The position numbers and the translations under genes are program-made. This document shows positions 47,812 through 60,190 of a stretch of 64,000 bases of DNA, piece by piece (positions within the stretch are counted from its first letter, which is position 1; each line of letters opens with the position of its first letter). Where the stretch lies: assembly GCA_018343915.1 (NCBI GenBank), contig JABRWF010000002.1, forward strand, positions 4,898,001 through 4,962,000, given 5' to 3'. The stretch is from Agroathelia rolfsii. Lineage: Eukaryota; Basidiomycota; Agaricomycetes; Amylocorticiales; Amylocorticiaceae. A model generated the notes under the pieces. The model saw nothing but the letters and a program-made list of their open reading frames with translations. It was not told where the DNA came from and made no database searches.

Positions 47812-48542
47812 TAGGTGAGGAGGGACTTGGGCCGCTCGAAGGCCCCAACCTTATAGAAAATAGGATAGGAGATAGGAAAGGAGGGTACACAAGACTAAAG
47901 CGGTGTAGCATATGATTCGAAGCATCGCAGTGCCTGGACGATCTTAAGTCAAGCGTAAAGGGGAGCAAGTTGAGCTGACAGCGGCTGGCAAGAGAGTGTG
48001 AAGTTAAGCCGTGAGCGAGGTCTACTTCAATCGTCTCTGGTCCATGTAGCCAAAACCGATTCGAGTAGAGAAGCTTAAGACGTAAGAATCCGTCAAAGCA
48101 GTTGCCAGTGACTATCCTGGCCTCTTCAGAAGCCTATATTTACGGGTTATCTAACTCAGGAGTCCCCTATCCAGTGAAAGAAAGAAGGGAAGCAACAGCT
48201 TGGGACGAGAGAATCAGACCCACAATTGCCAGCCTCTCATGAGCATGTGTTAATTGGAAAGTCACGGAGCAATCGTGGGTAAGGCTGTGTAGTTTCCTTC
48301 GATAGGGGAATAAGACAGAAAGGAGGAAGGAGAGGGGATTGAGGAAAGGAAATTCAAGGTCACTACTTTGATGCACGCAACAGTTGTAATTAAGACGTAG
48401 ATGAGCCTGATTTCTCCCTAACCCATCCTTAAAGCGCATGAACGCCGAAGATTGTACAAGAAATGAATGTTGATATTGGATAGGTAGCGTCAATGTGATC
48501 ATGACAAGCCAGTGTTTCGATTGGTGTCGATGAAAGAAAAAT

Positions 48543-48655
48543 ACTCAGCCACCAACGCCACCAGCCACTAGTCAGCCACCAGCCATCAGCCACTAGTCAG
48601 CCACCAGCCGCCAGCTGCCAGCCAGCCACAGCCACCGCCACCAGCTACCAATCAC
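48543..48655. repeat. Minisatellite, CAGCCACCAGCCA-type
   Basis: Irregular tandem units of AGCCACCAGCCA(C/T) and CACTAGTCAGC over about 110 bp, with two near-perfect ~24-bp units. There are no spacers of constant length, so it is not a CRISPR array. Confidence 0.8.
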
Positions 48656-48793
48656 ATGTCACGGGCAGGAAGCGCCCGTCAATAAACAATACATCATCGA
48701 TCATCATACTGTCATTTACGCAATATCGTCATTAGCCCGTTGAAGAGTGAAAACGACGACTACATCCTTTTCGCAAGAGAAGTGTTTATTACA

Positions 48794-51700
48794 TCAAACA
48801 CCAAGGTGAATAAATGGGATCCATGAGAAAAAGTCACTCTCCCCAACTTGGTTCCTCAGCCGTTCCACCGCATCATGTAGAGCATACGCTGCTTGGCCAT
48901 CTTCCGTCTTCATACCCTCATGCATCATATTTTTATAGAACTCTTCAGCGACAATCGGCCCATGCGAATCCTTGATAGACCACATCGTAGCGATCACCGT
49001 GCTATAGCCAATCATGAGCATACCCGCTGCGAGATGCGCTGCTTCTTCTGGTAGCTTTTCGTCGCCTGTTGCGGTTTGACATGCCGAGAGAAATGCCAAC
49101 TTGGCATGATTTAACGATTTCTGCGAAATGCTCTCCAAGCTCAGAGGTCCATCGTGTAGCATGAACGCGCTCTTTAGTGGATCGTCTTCTTGCTGTACTC
49201 CGTGACAAGCCAGATGTATCCAACTGTACTTCTCCATCGCGTCCAAAACAGCCGTCACCGTCGACTTAGAGTCGTCCAACCAGCAAAGATGCTTTTTGTC
49301 TACAAGCGACTGTATTGCTTTTACTTCAGTAACCGTACCTGGGAGTGGATATTGGCCAGGTGTCTTCGGTTGAGAGATAGCCAAAACCCCATTAAACTCG
49401 TCCTGTGGAGCCGAGTTTTGTTGGAGAAGCGAAGAAATGCTGGGCACATACGACGAAACTACGTAATTGTATGCTTTGTGCTGTGGTAAATCCAAGCCAG
49501 AACCGTAATAGCCGGCAGCATGAAGAGGTAAAAACGACAAAGGTCCGGTAGCGCACGAGGTAATTCGCGGAAGTTTGCCGTTTGGTGGTGGGTTCTGTAG
49601 ATTTTTTTTTTAGCAACACACAAAGATAGAGTTCCCATTGACATACCATGTATCCTAGTTCGGATATGATAGGTTCCACAATTGACGTCCATAGCATCAG
49701 AAGAATGCGTTCCATCACCATGGGCTTCAATGCATGTGTTGTTGCCCGCCAACCTGATTCTTCGCCCAAACATGATGTGAGCTCCTCTACCAGTTGCGCA
49801 TCATTATGGGATTCGACACTAGAGGCGTTACCCGATTTACGAGAGTTTCTGCCACCCAAACGTTTTGTGAGCAATTTATGTGCGATTTCCACTGACCTAA
49901 GAGAAGCAGAAGGAAGGGGCATATGGCCGAGTCGAGCAGAACCGTTTATATTTTGCAAGATGAGCGCGTCACACTGTAGCTGGCTGACATTGATCATGAC
50001 AACCGGTCCTAACCGTGCAGCGGGGACTAGGCTAGCAATCTTCTTAGGCAGTAAAAAGCTATCGTATCCTGGATATTGGCGCACTGAAGCTAGAAGCTTC
50101 TCCCATTGCTCAGCCAGGCGTCTTTGGCCCTGTGCAGCTTTTTCGAGGGGAAATTGTTCTTTGGCATCTTTGACGATTCCTTCTTGAGCTACGTTCGACA
50201 TGAAATTAGACAGCTCCAGCTTGCGAGCAATTGATTCTAATTGTGTTGCAAGGTCGGGATGATCGCATCTCAGGTCATCCATAGGCGTTCGAAGACGAAG
50301 TATCTGGCCCCAGATGATTGATCGCCCTTGCTCTAGCCACTCCAAAGCTAAATCCGGACGTTTAAACTCGCATGCTATGGAAGACGCGACAGTGACCAGA
50401 TTGAATGACGATGCGCCCTGAAATCTCTCTCTAAGTGGCGTACCCAGCCAGACAATACGAGGGATAAGATGCATGTAGACATTACATGCGTTCATGGGCG
50501 AGAAAAATTTCAGGTCGAATAGCGGTCTCTTTGACGCACAAACGATCCATTGTTGAGCAGATAACAGACGCACTGAAGGGTCCCCTGTAGAAAACATGGA
50601 GGCAGTGGCAAACGCCATGATCGACTCATCAAGATGCTCCGGGCTATGCAAATGATCGTATCTCTTGAGTAACCCAATGCCCAGATTGTGCAAAAACATA
50701 CATCTACTGGAGTGCTCGTTAGGGGTGAGCTCGACAGCACGTCGTCTTGTCGAGATTGAAAGGTCCAAGTCTTCGATTTTTCCCGAATGTTCGAATCTTA
50801 GCTGTAGCATGTGCCCTAGGTTATTCAAATGTCCGGTTTCGTTGATATGGCCATGAGGAGTGAGTTTTATCGATTGCTCTTGAGCGGAAATCGCCTCGTC
50901 AAGGTCCTCCACCTTTCTCGATAGCGCAGAGAGACGTAGCAAGGAGTTGGCTAGGTTATTCAGGTACCGAGACTTGTAAATATGAGTGTCGGATGACAGC
51001 TGAACCGCTTTTCGCTGTGCTAAAATCGCTGCATTTAGGTCTCCCACCTCTTCAGATAGCTCGAACCTCCCGGTTAAGGCGTTTCCAAGACCTGTTAAAT
51101 ACATGGGTTTGGAAGTGTGATAATCGGGCGTGAGCTCAACTGCTTGGTTGTGAACGGAAATCGCCGTGTCGATGTCAGTCCATTGTCTTAATCGCTGGCT
51201 TCGAGCGAGGAGTAGAATTCCAAGGTTGTTGAGGCACAGGGCCCTATCGGTTGGATAATCGTCCGGGGTAAGCCGAATGGCTTGCTGCTGGATTGCAATC
51301 GACATATCTAGGTCCGCGATCTCTCCTGTCCGGTCAAATCGTTGACTGAGCACATTCCCCAGAATACTTAAATTTCCAGGTTTGCTTGGGTGAGCGTCGG
51401 GTGTAAGCTCTATAGCCCGCTGCAGCATCGCTATCGCTTGTTCAGCCTCTTCCAATCTGTTCAAATGCACAGAGCGTCGCCAAAATGCGCTCCCCAAACT
51501 GGCCAAAAGACGAGGTTTATCGGCATGTTTTTCAGGCAAAAGCTCTAAGGCTTGTTCCTGCATCGAAATCGCCATATCGATATCTGACAACTCTCCTGAT
51601 AATTCGTATCGACCAAAAAATGAGCCGCCGAGATTGATCAGGAAGCGATGACGAGAACTATGACCATTGGGGACAAGTCGAAGGGCTTCCTGTTGAACAG

Positions 51701-53558
51701 AAACAGTCTTTTGGATGTCTTCCATCTCCCCAAAATGTTCGAAGCGGCTGGAGAACGAATTTCCCAAGTTACTCAAATAAACGGGTTTGTCGGTGTGACC
51801 TTCGGGCGTGAGTTCAACCGCTTGCTGCTGCATCGAAATCGCCATGTCCACATCCGACTTAGCGCCAAATCGCTTGAACCGGGAGCGCAAAGATACTCCA
51901 AGGTTGCTCACGTATTTCGGCCTATTTGCGTGCCCATCCGGTACAAGTTGAACGGCCTGCTCGTGTGCCGAGATCGCTGGGTTGATGTCTTCTGATAATC
52001 CCGAATGCTCGAACCGATATCGCAAGCAATTCCCGAGGTTGCTCAAATAGAGATGTTTACCAGCGTGATTGCTAGGCGTAAGTTGAATGACTTGTTGTTG
52101 AGAGGAAATTGCTACGTTGATGTCATCTATATTCCCCGACCACTGGAATCGAGTTTGTAGCATCTGAGTAAGGTTGTTCAGATACATGAGCCTTTCGTGA
52201 TCGTGCTCGGGTGTGAGTTGGATAGCCTGCTGCTGCATCGATATTGCCATGTCCATATCGCCAGTGTCTCCCATCAGCTCGAAACGTATGAGCAAAGAGA
52301 CCGCAAGGTTACCCAAGCGAACACGCTTCTGCTTGTGGTCTTTCGGAGTGAGTCGGACGGCATCTTGCTGAGCTGAGATCGCCTTATGCAAGTCCGTTAC
52401 TTCCCCCAGTCGCTCGAATCGATTGCGCAATGAAATACCGAGGTCGTTCAAGACGACGAGCTTTCTTGGATGACTATCAGGTAAAAGTTGGGCGGCTCGC
52501 TCCTGCAGAGCGACTGCTTCGATCATATCCGTTGTGTTTCCTAAATGCTCAAATCGAAGCTGCAAGGCGGTGCCCAAGCTATTCAAATGGCCGGATTCAT
52601 CTTCGTGTGCATTGGTCGCGAGTTGAACAGCCCGCCGCTTTATAGCGATCGCTTCTTCCAAGTCAGCGATCTCTTCCAGCCGGTTGAAACGAGAGAGCAA
52701 AGAATCGCTAAGATTGGTGAGAAATGTGGGGTCGACAACATTTGTCCTAAGAAGAGAATTTGCCTGTCGTTGAAGAGAGATAGCCAAGTTGATATCGGCC
52801 AGCTCGCCCGAATGCTCGAATCGGCGACGCAGTGAAAATCCCAGATTATTGAGGCATGCGGGCCTCTTGGGGTGGTCGTCGGATGTCAGTTCGACGGCCT
52901 GCTGTTGTACTGAAATCGCCTCGTCCAGATCTTCTGCGTTTCCGGACCAGGAAAACCGAGACTCCAATGCGCCACCCAAGTTGTACAAATGACCACATCT
53001 ATCGGGACTATCATCAGGTGTAAGGACAACCGCTTGTTGTTGCGCCGAGATAGCCATATTGACATCTTCCAGCCTTCCTGTCCGCTCAAATCGACTCAAC
53101 AGAGAATTGCCCAAATTGCCTAGAAGGAAAGGTTTATGAGCATTATCATCAGATGCAAATTTCACTGCTCGCTGTTGCTCGGAAATCGCCAGGTCGATGT
53201 CTGCCATATCTCCTGCCAGTTCAAACCGACGGTGCAAGTGAATCCCAACGTCACTGATGTATCGCGCTTTGAGTGGGTGATCGTTAGGCGTGTGCTCAGC
53301 GAGCTGTTTCTCTGTCAAGATAATCTCATTCAGATCCTCCGATTTCCTTAGCCGCCGAAAACGACCGAGCAACAAGCTGGCTAGTGTACGAAGGAGCGAT
53401 GGTTTCTCAGGATCTTCGTCGGGTACAAGCTTCACGGTTAAGTTTTGGAAATAGATTGCGATATCAAGATCTTGAATGTCTTGCGACTGGTTGAATTTAC
53501 TCGAAAATGAGGTCGCCTGCGTTCGAGTCTCTTCGATTCGAGAACTGTCAATCTGGAA
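48794..53558 (-). CDS. TPR-CHAT protein (caspase-like protease domain with long TPR array)
   Basis: About 1570 residues in at least two exons, with an intron at 49646-49595. About 21 tandem ~45-residue TPR-like units of pattern LxNLGxSLxxRFExxGxxxDIDxAI fill the first ~1000 residues. A helical linker follows (FERF/FQGASSFNLVTVASSIA, LALEWLEQGRSIIWGQ). The C-terminal CHAT domain shows GPLSFLPLHAAG, WIHLACHG (catalytic His) and AFLSACQTATGDEKLPEE (catalytic Cys), then GYSTVIATMWSIKD. The His-Cys dyad is intact, so protease activity is plausible. CHAT proteases act in bacterial defence and cell death; fungal roles are poorly known. The frame is open to 53558 but has no ATG until 53207, so a 5' exon is missing from my model or the start is lost. 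Confidence 0.88.
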
Positions 53559-54816
53559 CTATTAGTGTCCGGTTTTGCGCGAGAATTTGCGTCCAAAAAT
53601 TATTATTTAGAAGCTGACCTCAAGCTCTGTAAATCTGCATTACTCTCCTGCTGTGTATGATTACTTTTCTCGCTGATAAAATTTTCCTATCAAGAGTTAT
53701 TGGCAACGCGGCGAGTTGAAAATTCCATATCCTGATCACGCACTGGTTTGGCGACGTTCATTATGTGGGTTTGATTGATGAGGAAGCAGCCGCAAATAGT
53801 GGCCCCTTCCAACCATAAATATCCCCACCTCCCAGTAAACCGTATTTACTTAGGACCGCTCGTAAGCCGCCAAGATAATGTGGCTGCGCCTTAGTGAATT
53901 ATGACTCAGATCCATGAATTGGCTACATGTGAAAATATTAGAAAGATGCTTCCTAAAAGGGTCAGGAGCTGCGTTCCTAGCGAGCCTCGCAACGGTAACT
54001 CGGGTCTCAGTTTGCGTGCCAGCGCATAGGGATGCGGTATAGTCAGCAAAGATATATGTACAGCCTTGGTAGTCGCCAGTGGCCAGCGACAATGGTCGCT
54101 ATGTACCATAGGCAGTAAAGCACAGCAATGGACAGAGCCAAAGCATCAATGGAAGTTTTTCCAGATTCATAAGATATGCGTTGAAAAATTATATTGAACA
54201 TTAGACATCCAGCATTGCACTTGAACTGGTAGTGGTCACGGTGATGATCCGAGTCCGAGTCATTGATGGATAAGAAACTTCCGTGGTTACCGGGAGTGAC
54301 GCTCAAAGTCTCGTGATCTACATATACCCATTTCTGGAAATATCACTTGTCATGTGATCGTGTGCAGCAGCGTGCAGCCCAGCCATTGACCGTGAGTCGA
54401 ATCTGGAAAAGGTTTCACCCTCAATTAGCTACATCACAAATGATATAAGATAGTATATATCCGCACATCAAGGGCAAATACACACCAAAGTATGAAATGG
54501 GGCGTAGCTTGTACGGTCATTTTACACATAAGATAGTACAGGAAAAATGGATTGTACAGACATAGGAAAATGAGTATGATAATCGAGATGAGTGATACAA
54601 TAATGAAAGCAAATGAAAAGCAAAGAACAGGAGAGGGACAATGAAGCTATAAATTTTTTTGCATGATAAACATTCGGCTAAGCGGATATAATTGAAGAGC
54701 GATGCGAGGATGAAGCGAAGAACAAGAGCATGAAGACAATGACGAAAATGAAAGCGGAAAAAAGAAAGAAAAGAGGGGAAAGGATTAATGGGTTCCTTGT
54801 GCACACGACGATCCCT
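53559..54816. other. Spacer between TPR-CHAT and HMG-box genes
   Basis: About 1.26 kb. It should hold the TPR-CHAT promoter and possibly its first exon. A TATTTAT box on the minus strand near 53817 is followed by a 23-codon minus-strand frame starting MNVAKPVRDQ (about 53760) that does not join the main frame. No other gene is supported. Confidence 0.4.
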
Positions 54817-56196
54817 CTACTCGAAGTCGAAGTATCGTGCCATAAAATTCTCCTCATCGACCGCAGTGGCTGTGGAGTCAAAAAGATTATCCACGCCCGA
54901 TGAGCCAGCATCGGAAGCGAAGGGATCGGTAAACTTGAAAGTCACGTCCGTGAGAGAGAATCCACTATCAAAGGAGTATTGTATAGTGCTGTAGTCAAAG
55001 TTTGTCTCCAGGGAAGAGATACTCGAGTTCCATTCCGCCAGGGCGCACTCCTCGTATTTGGCGGGGATGCCTTGGAGAGGAGAGATGGAGGAGTACGAGT
55101 TGTTCAATTCTGTGTAGCCCCAAGACGTCATTTCTACGATGGGCAAGCTCTCCGCATCGACACCGAATGGAGAGGTGATAGCAGGTGGATCCAGAGGGAA
55201 TCGATTCGTGATAGCCTATTAGTGCACATTGATTAGATAATTCCTATATGATGTTCGTTTACGATACGACAGGGTACATACCTGACTCATAGTTGGTGTC
55301 GGCGTGGCACAAAGATCCAAATGAGGAATAGCTTCTGTGGGTACGAAACCTTCCAGACGTTGTTCATAGTAGAACGCGTGGTCTGTCTGAATGTTGGCTG
55401 GCTGTGGCTCGAGCACGACGGGATTGCTTGTAGTCCCATAATCTTCAACGACATTTAATCCATATGTTTCTACGTACGTAGGGCATGCATATTTGACGAG
55501 GGGAGTGGATACGGAGGAGGTGGAGGTGGTGGTGGTGGTGGTGGTGATGGTAGTGGAAGAAGGAGGTGCGCGAGTATGCGTACGATATTCAGGGCCGCAT
55601 GACTCCTTCGAGAGCAAAGAAGATTTTCGTATAGCATCAGAGAGATCTACGCCCTCGATGCCACTTGTGATGAGGTTAGCAATGCGCTGGGCCCATTCTT
55701 CGGCGCTCTCCATCGTCTTGAGTGTTCTATTGGCTATGTTCGACTGCTTAGACCCAGGAGAGTACTTGTAGTCCGGATAGAGCAGCTGATGACGCGACTT
55801 CTCCAATGTCGCAGCACGTTGGAAGGGCTCCCTCTGTGCAGGACTGAGCTTCCGCCATAGCTCACCAGCCAGGCGGCTAACTTGTCGATGATCGTTGCCG
55901 ACGCAGGTGGGAACCAAGCCCTGTTGGCAGAGAGACGAGCGAAAGAACATGAAGGCGTTCCTGGGCCTGCGAATATGGTTCGCGTCCTTTTTGCGCGAGT
56001 GGGATGGGCGCTTTGAGGGCTCAAAGGAGATGGCGGGTTGCACCAGGGGGGAGGGAATGGAAGACGCCGGAGACAAGCGAAGGTCCACTACATGTTGGAT
56101 ATCCGTAACTGGGGCGGAAGGATACATTAAAGTAAGCTGCTCCCAGCCAGCATCATCTAGTAAGAAGTCGACGGTTAGACATGTGTGGTATGACAT
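54817..56196 (-). CDS. HMG-box transcription factor
   Basis: About 440 residues in two exons. The start is the first ATG in frame (MSYHTCLTV). The HMG box lies at residues ~75-150: HIRRPRNAFMFFRSSL, then DHRQVSRLAGELWRKLSPAQ, REPFQRAATLEKSRHQLLYP, DYKYSPGSK. This is the sequence-specific (MATA/SOX-like) type, as the N-terminal RPRNAFMFFR and YKYSP ends show. A poly-Thr run (from a (GGT)n DNA repeat at about 55520-55550) follows. The C-terminal half is acidic and Ser-rich, ending ENFMARYFDFE, which could activate transcription. In mushrooms, such proteins control mating, development or meiosis; the exact target is unknown. No homeodomain or pheromone gene is nearby, so I do not call it a mating-type locus. 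Confidence 0.87.
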
Positions 56197-58265
56197 CAGT
56201 GTATTCCCCACACACCATATAGTGGAGGGTCTTGCTTGGATAGACGGCGAGAACGACGCAGGCTATGAGAGAGAGGCATGATAATGATTATGCACGGTGT
56301 ATTCGGGTGAAGAGGGGAAGGCGAGGTGTGTTGATGATGTCCATCCTAGAGACAGAATGGGCCCTCTTTTTATGCATCCTGGATGCACTTCTCTGCTCTT
56401 TGGAGTAGCACATCTAACGGGTGCATAGTGTCAAATTAAAGCGGTTTGAAAACTCGCAAAATCCCTTGTAATCACCTTGCTGCCGCCTTGAGGCGATGTG
56501 AAGGGCAAGAATGAGGCATACCCGGTCCAGCATGTCGGCCACCAAGGACGGTAATGCGATGTGATGTCACGTGTCTCCAGATGCAAAGCACACAAATGAC
56601 ATTGTTGACAGTTGTTGAACTTTGTGGGCGCCACACTTCCGTCGTAATAGGTGACATAGAACTGCAGCTAAGATCAATGCCTTTCCTCCTGCTCGTTTTC
56701 CCTAAAAAAATTGTATCTCGCCAGAAAACTAGGGCTGCTCTCGCTCAAATGCTCCCAACTTCCTAATTTGCCTCATGCCTTGTTTTCGGTAATCTTGTTC
56801 ATATATGGTGAACGGCTGCTTGATTTAGGCACCCTCCGACTATTCACACGGACACTCAAATTGGGAAGAGGACAGCTTATATAACATGGTCTACTCACTT
56901 TGATGTCACTATCTGCCCTCTGGTGATGAGGAGTGCGACCATGAGGCAGGGGTCCCTTAGGCTTGCGCCAGCGTCGGATTGCTACGGTCGGATTCGCTTG
57001 CCAACGATTGCCTGGCTGTGTTAGAGCTGCATTCACTCTCCTCTCACCTTCGGCACCCCTTTGTAATACAATGAAAGGGCATTGTTAATGAGGGAGGAAA
57101 AAAAAAACTTCTTCATCGATTATACGTCCCGACTAGGCGCTCGAACTCGAGCTTTTGTGTCACCGTCACTGGGGCACCCATCTGCTCAAATGCTAAGGTT
57201 ACACATGCCCATCTACTGAGAGTTGATACTGGGTGCACATGATACGATGCCGTAGAAGAAGCCGATCTGGCGCCGTTGTGCAAAGAAAGGGGCGCCGTCC
57301 TGTCCTCATGTCCAACAGTATACTAAATTTACCAACCATTCTCCTCCCTCCCTCTTCAAGTTTGCCTCACTGCTTGGCTCACCTCATTGTGACGGCGATG
57401 CTATAGTGCATTCACCGCTTTAGCTGCATCGAGTCATCAAGATGGTCCCACCGCACCCTTTTGGCGAATCACAATCTCCTCCATGACCTTCCCGATCCTT
57501 TCTTCCCTTCTTCTTTGGGTCTTGATCGTGATTCGACTATCGGCGTATAGTGGGCGTTAGGCCCACTAGCCTCCTCCCAGTCCTTTGTCCTTTCATCCGC
57601 TTCCGTCTTTTCGGATCTGCTTGCAGCACACGGGATCGTATCTCATGTCGTCGGAGGTATAAATTCATTATGTATCTTCTAAAAATGTGTTTCAGAAACT
57701 TTCGGAACGTAGAGGAAGGTAGGGCAACCCCAACGGGCTCGACTTCTCGCTTTGCTCGTACCAGTACACGATGAGACTACAGCAAGGGGGCGGAGGAGGG
57801 GCACATCCCCTTTATTAGTACGCCTTGTCAAGAAAAAGACAGGCCTGTACTACGTGTAGCTGGCTAAGTGTGATTGTGAGAATTGGAGAAGAGCTCAAGT
57901 CTGGTTGCATCTCTCAGTGCTACCGCGCAATCGCGCATTACCGCTCTTCTGAATATAATAAACAGAGAGGCTGGCTTTGCATCATCGATGAGACACAACT
58001 TTGAGTCTCATAATAGTTGAGCACGTAAGCAAAGCCTGGACTGGTCCCCTCGCATCATGTCCATCCCACTTGCGAGCCTCTACCTGACATTCTAGCTTGA
58101 ATATTGCCTCTTTTTTCCCTTTCAATCATTTCTTTTGGTGATGATGCTAATCGACAGGAGGCTTGAGATACTTCGTTTTCAGGGGTTAAGGCGACTCAAA
58201 TATCCACGTAAGGTGCTGGAACTACAATCCATGCGTTTTGAAGCATTGCATTTAAGAACACATGA

Positions 58266-58470
58266 TTATTTTTTTTGATTAATTTACTTTAACTTCTATC
58301 ATGCTACTAAGGCAAACCGGAGTCCAGGGGAGAGCCCTGGCTCTGAGCGTGGAAACAGTGGGAAGTGACTAAAGCTAGGTGTAGTAGGTGCTGTGCCATG
58401 TAGGTGCTGTGTGCGCGGCGGGTTGTTGTGTCAGCGCCTAGGCTGCTGTGACATGTTCTAGAGCCAAGTA
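58266..58470 (-). repeat. Shorter relative of the adjacent retroposon
   Basis: On the minus strand it ends with TCTCCCCTGGACTCCGG..TTAGTA..AATTAATC and an A-run, closely matching the 3' tail of 58731-59397. Its other part (GTGCGCGGCGGGTTG..AGCGCCTAGGCTG on +) matches the region near 59190-59230. It therefore looks like an internally deleted copy. Confidence 0.6.
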
Positions 58471-58730
58471 GGTAGTAAAGGGTGGAATGATAACCTTGTT
58501 CTGGATTATGAACATAAGACATTGCGGTAAATAAAGCACATGAACCTTATGGATAGAGTTCTTTCTCTGTTCAATGCGTCGAGAGCGCTTCAGAGTAGTC
58601 ATGGGATCGATAGTGTTGTGCCATCCCTAAACGGGAAGTAGCAGCTTTTTGGTTCATGACATATCCTTATATGTTTGATCATTGAGTGTTGTAATGCAAT
58701 CTGTGACGCTGTGATGGGTCATGTGATGAT

Positions 58731-59397
58731 TTTTTTTATTAATTTATTTATAGTCCTATCGTTTTACTAAAGCAAAAAGGACTCCAGGGGATATCCTGGC
58801 TCTAAGCAAAAACTGGTGGTAGGTAACCAAAGTGTGAAAAAGAAGGTGGGTGGAGTAGGCGATGTCTGGTGAATAATATGCACGGCATTTATAAAGTCAA
58901 TGCCTAGGACGCAGTGACGCGCGCAGCCGGAAGCATAAAGGGAAAAAAGAAAAAAAGAAAAAGAAAAGAAAATCATGCTCTACAAACATCTTCCTTCCAT
59001 GCACAGCCCCAAAAATATCGAAATCCTTCGAAATACTTTCAGTGACGCTACCTGGTCTCCCGTGCCGAGACTTGGTAAGAGGTGGAATATACCCAGTTGT
59101 GCAAAATTGGTTGTGCATTGCTCAGCCCACGCAGGAAAGGATATGAGCCCTCTGAATCTTCAACAATGAGGGTAGGGCGAGATTACAAGAGTGCACGGCG
59201 GTTGGTGTGGTAGAGCGCCTGAGCTGACAAGTGCCAGACAAGAGGTGGGGAGGGGCACAAGGGCAGGGCGCGCGCCACGCTGCAAGTCAGCTAGGCTGAC
59301 ACATCATGTGCGGCCACAGCACCACCAAACTGGGCAGAACCACCAGCCGTAAGCTGGGCGACCTTCTAAGAAATGGGCGGGGTACCAGCAGCGGCCC
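58731..59397 (-). mobile_element. Non-LTR retroposon (SINE-like or truncated LINE) with 14-bp TSD
   Basis: Length 667 bp. Both flanks carry the perfect 14-bp duplication GGTCATGTGATGAT (58717-58730 and 59398-59411). Read on the minus strand, the element ends in AATTAATAAAAAAA, a poly-A tail abutting the duplication. That is the signature of target-primed reverse transcription. No reverse-transcriptase frame is present, so it is non-autonomous or truncated. A shorter relative lies 260 bp away. Confidence 0.8.
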
Positions 59398-60190
59398 GGT
59401 CATGTGATGATGTCTTTTGAGTATAGCTCCGAATTTTATGTGTAGCTACTCATCCGTTTGACTCAGTTCGACGACACTGTACAAAGCAAGTGGGATAATA
59501 TTCTCTATGCCGTTTCAACTTGGTCCGGCTCTGTCTTAGTTGAATTTATCGCAACGAGCACAACGTATGCATTGAGTTCCTGAAAGCTATCCTGTGGTAC
59601 AACGAGTAACAGATGGAATTGACCAACTTCTTGATTGGGGTGTCCTAACAACTACCTATCTAGGGACTATATTATGAGATGTAATTAACTCAGCTTTTTG
59701 AGCCACTCACAAGGTCTATATACCAATCGATTTATTCAAATCGGTATATGACACAAACTGATATACTCTGGCTAAGCGGAGGAGGAACCAAGCAACGAAA
59801 GTACACGGAAAGAACCCAAACGACAGTAGAGGAATTTGAAAGAAGCGCGTGTATGTTACCCTGGTTACAACGTATGTTTATAGAGGCGGAAAAGAAGTAG
59901 CGTATACATGCCACAATGTAGGTATATACACGAGTTTAGTGTGTGATAGTGGAAATCTTTTTTTTTTTGATAAACTGATGCAGAGAGGCGAGACGTCAAA
60001 AGCACGAAAACAAGAATGATAGCATGGACGATATGATAGCACGAACAAGATAACAAGAAAGAAGTAGAAATCACTCCAAACCAACATAAGACAAAACCGA
60101 AAGAGTAGGGCAGAAGAAAGAAAATTTAGATGCACCTCTGATTATCAGGATGTATAAGGAATCAGGAGCCAACACAGTGAAACAATATAC

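Larger units (their letters stand above)
47763..48793. other. Spacer between hypothetical and TPR-CHAT genes
   Basis: About 1 kb. It begins with the promoter side of the hypothetical gene, including a (TG)n microsatellite, and ends with the minisatellite at 48543-48655 just before the TPR-CHAT 3' end. No gene is supported. Confidence 0.5.
56197..60190. other. Gene-poor region with retroposon copies
   Basis: About 4 kb. It includes the HMG gene promoter side (to ~56400), unremarkable DNA to 58260, and two related retroposon copies (58266-58470 and 58731-59397). Short frames (for example 57550-57774 +) lack motifs. No host gene is supported. Confidence 0.5.

Noticed and set aside
48543..48655. 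Possible CRISPR-like array
   Set aside because: Units are short and contiguous, with no unique spacers of constant length; a eukaryotic minisatellite explains it.
54817..56196. HMG-box gene as a mating-type locus
   Set aside because: Basidiomycete mating loci are defined by homeodomain pairs or pheromone/receptor genes, none of which is seen nearby; an HMG box alone is not enough.
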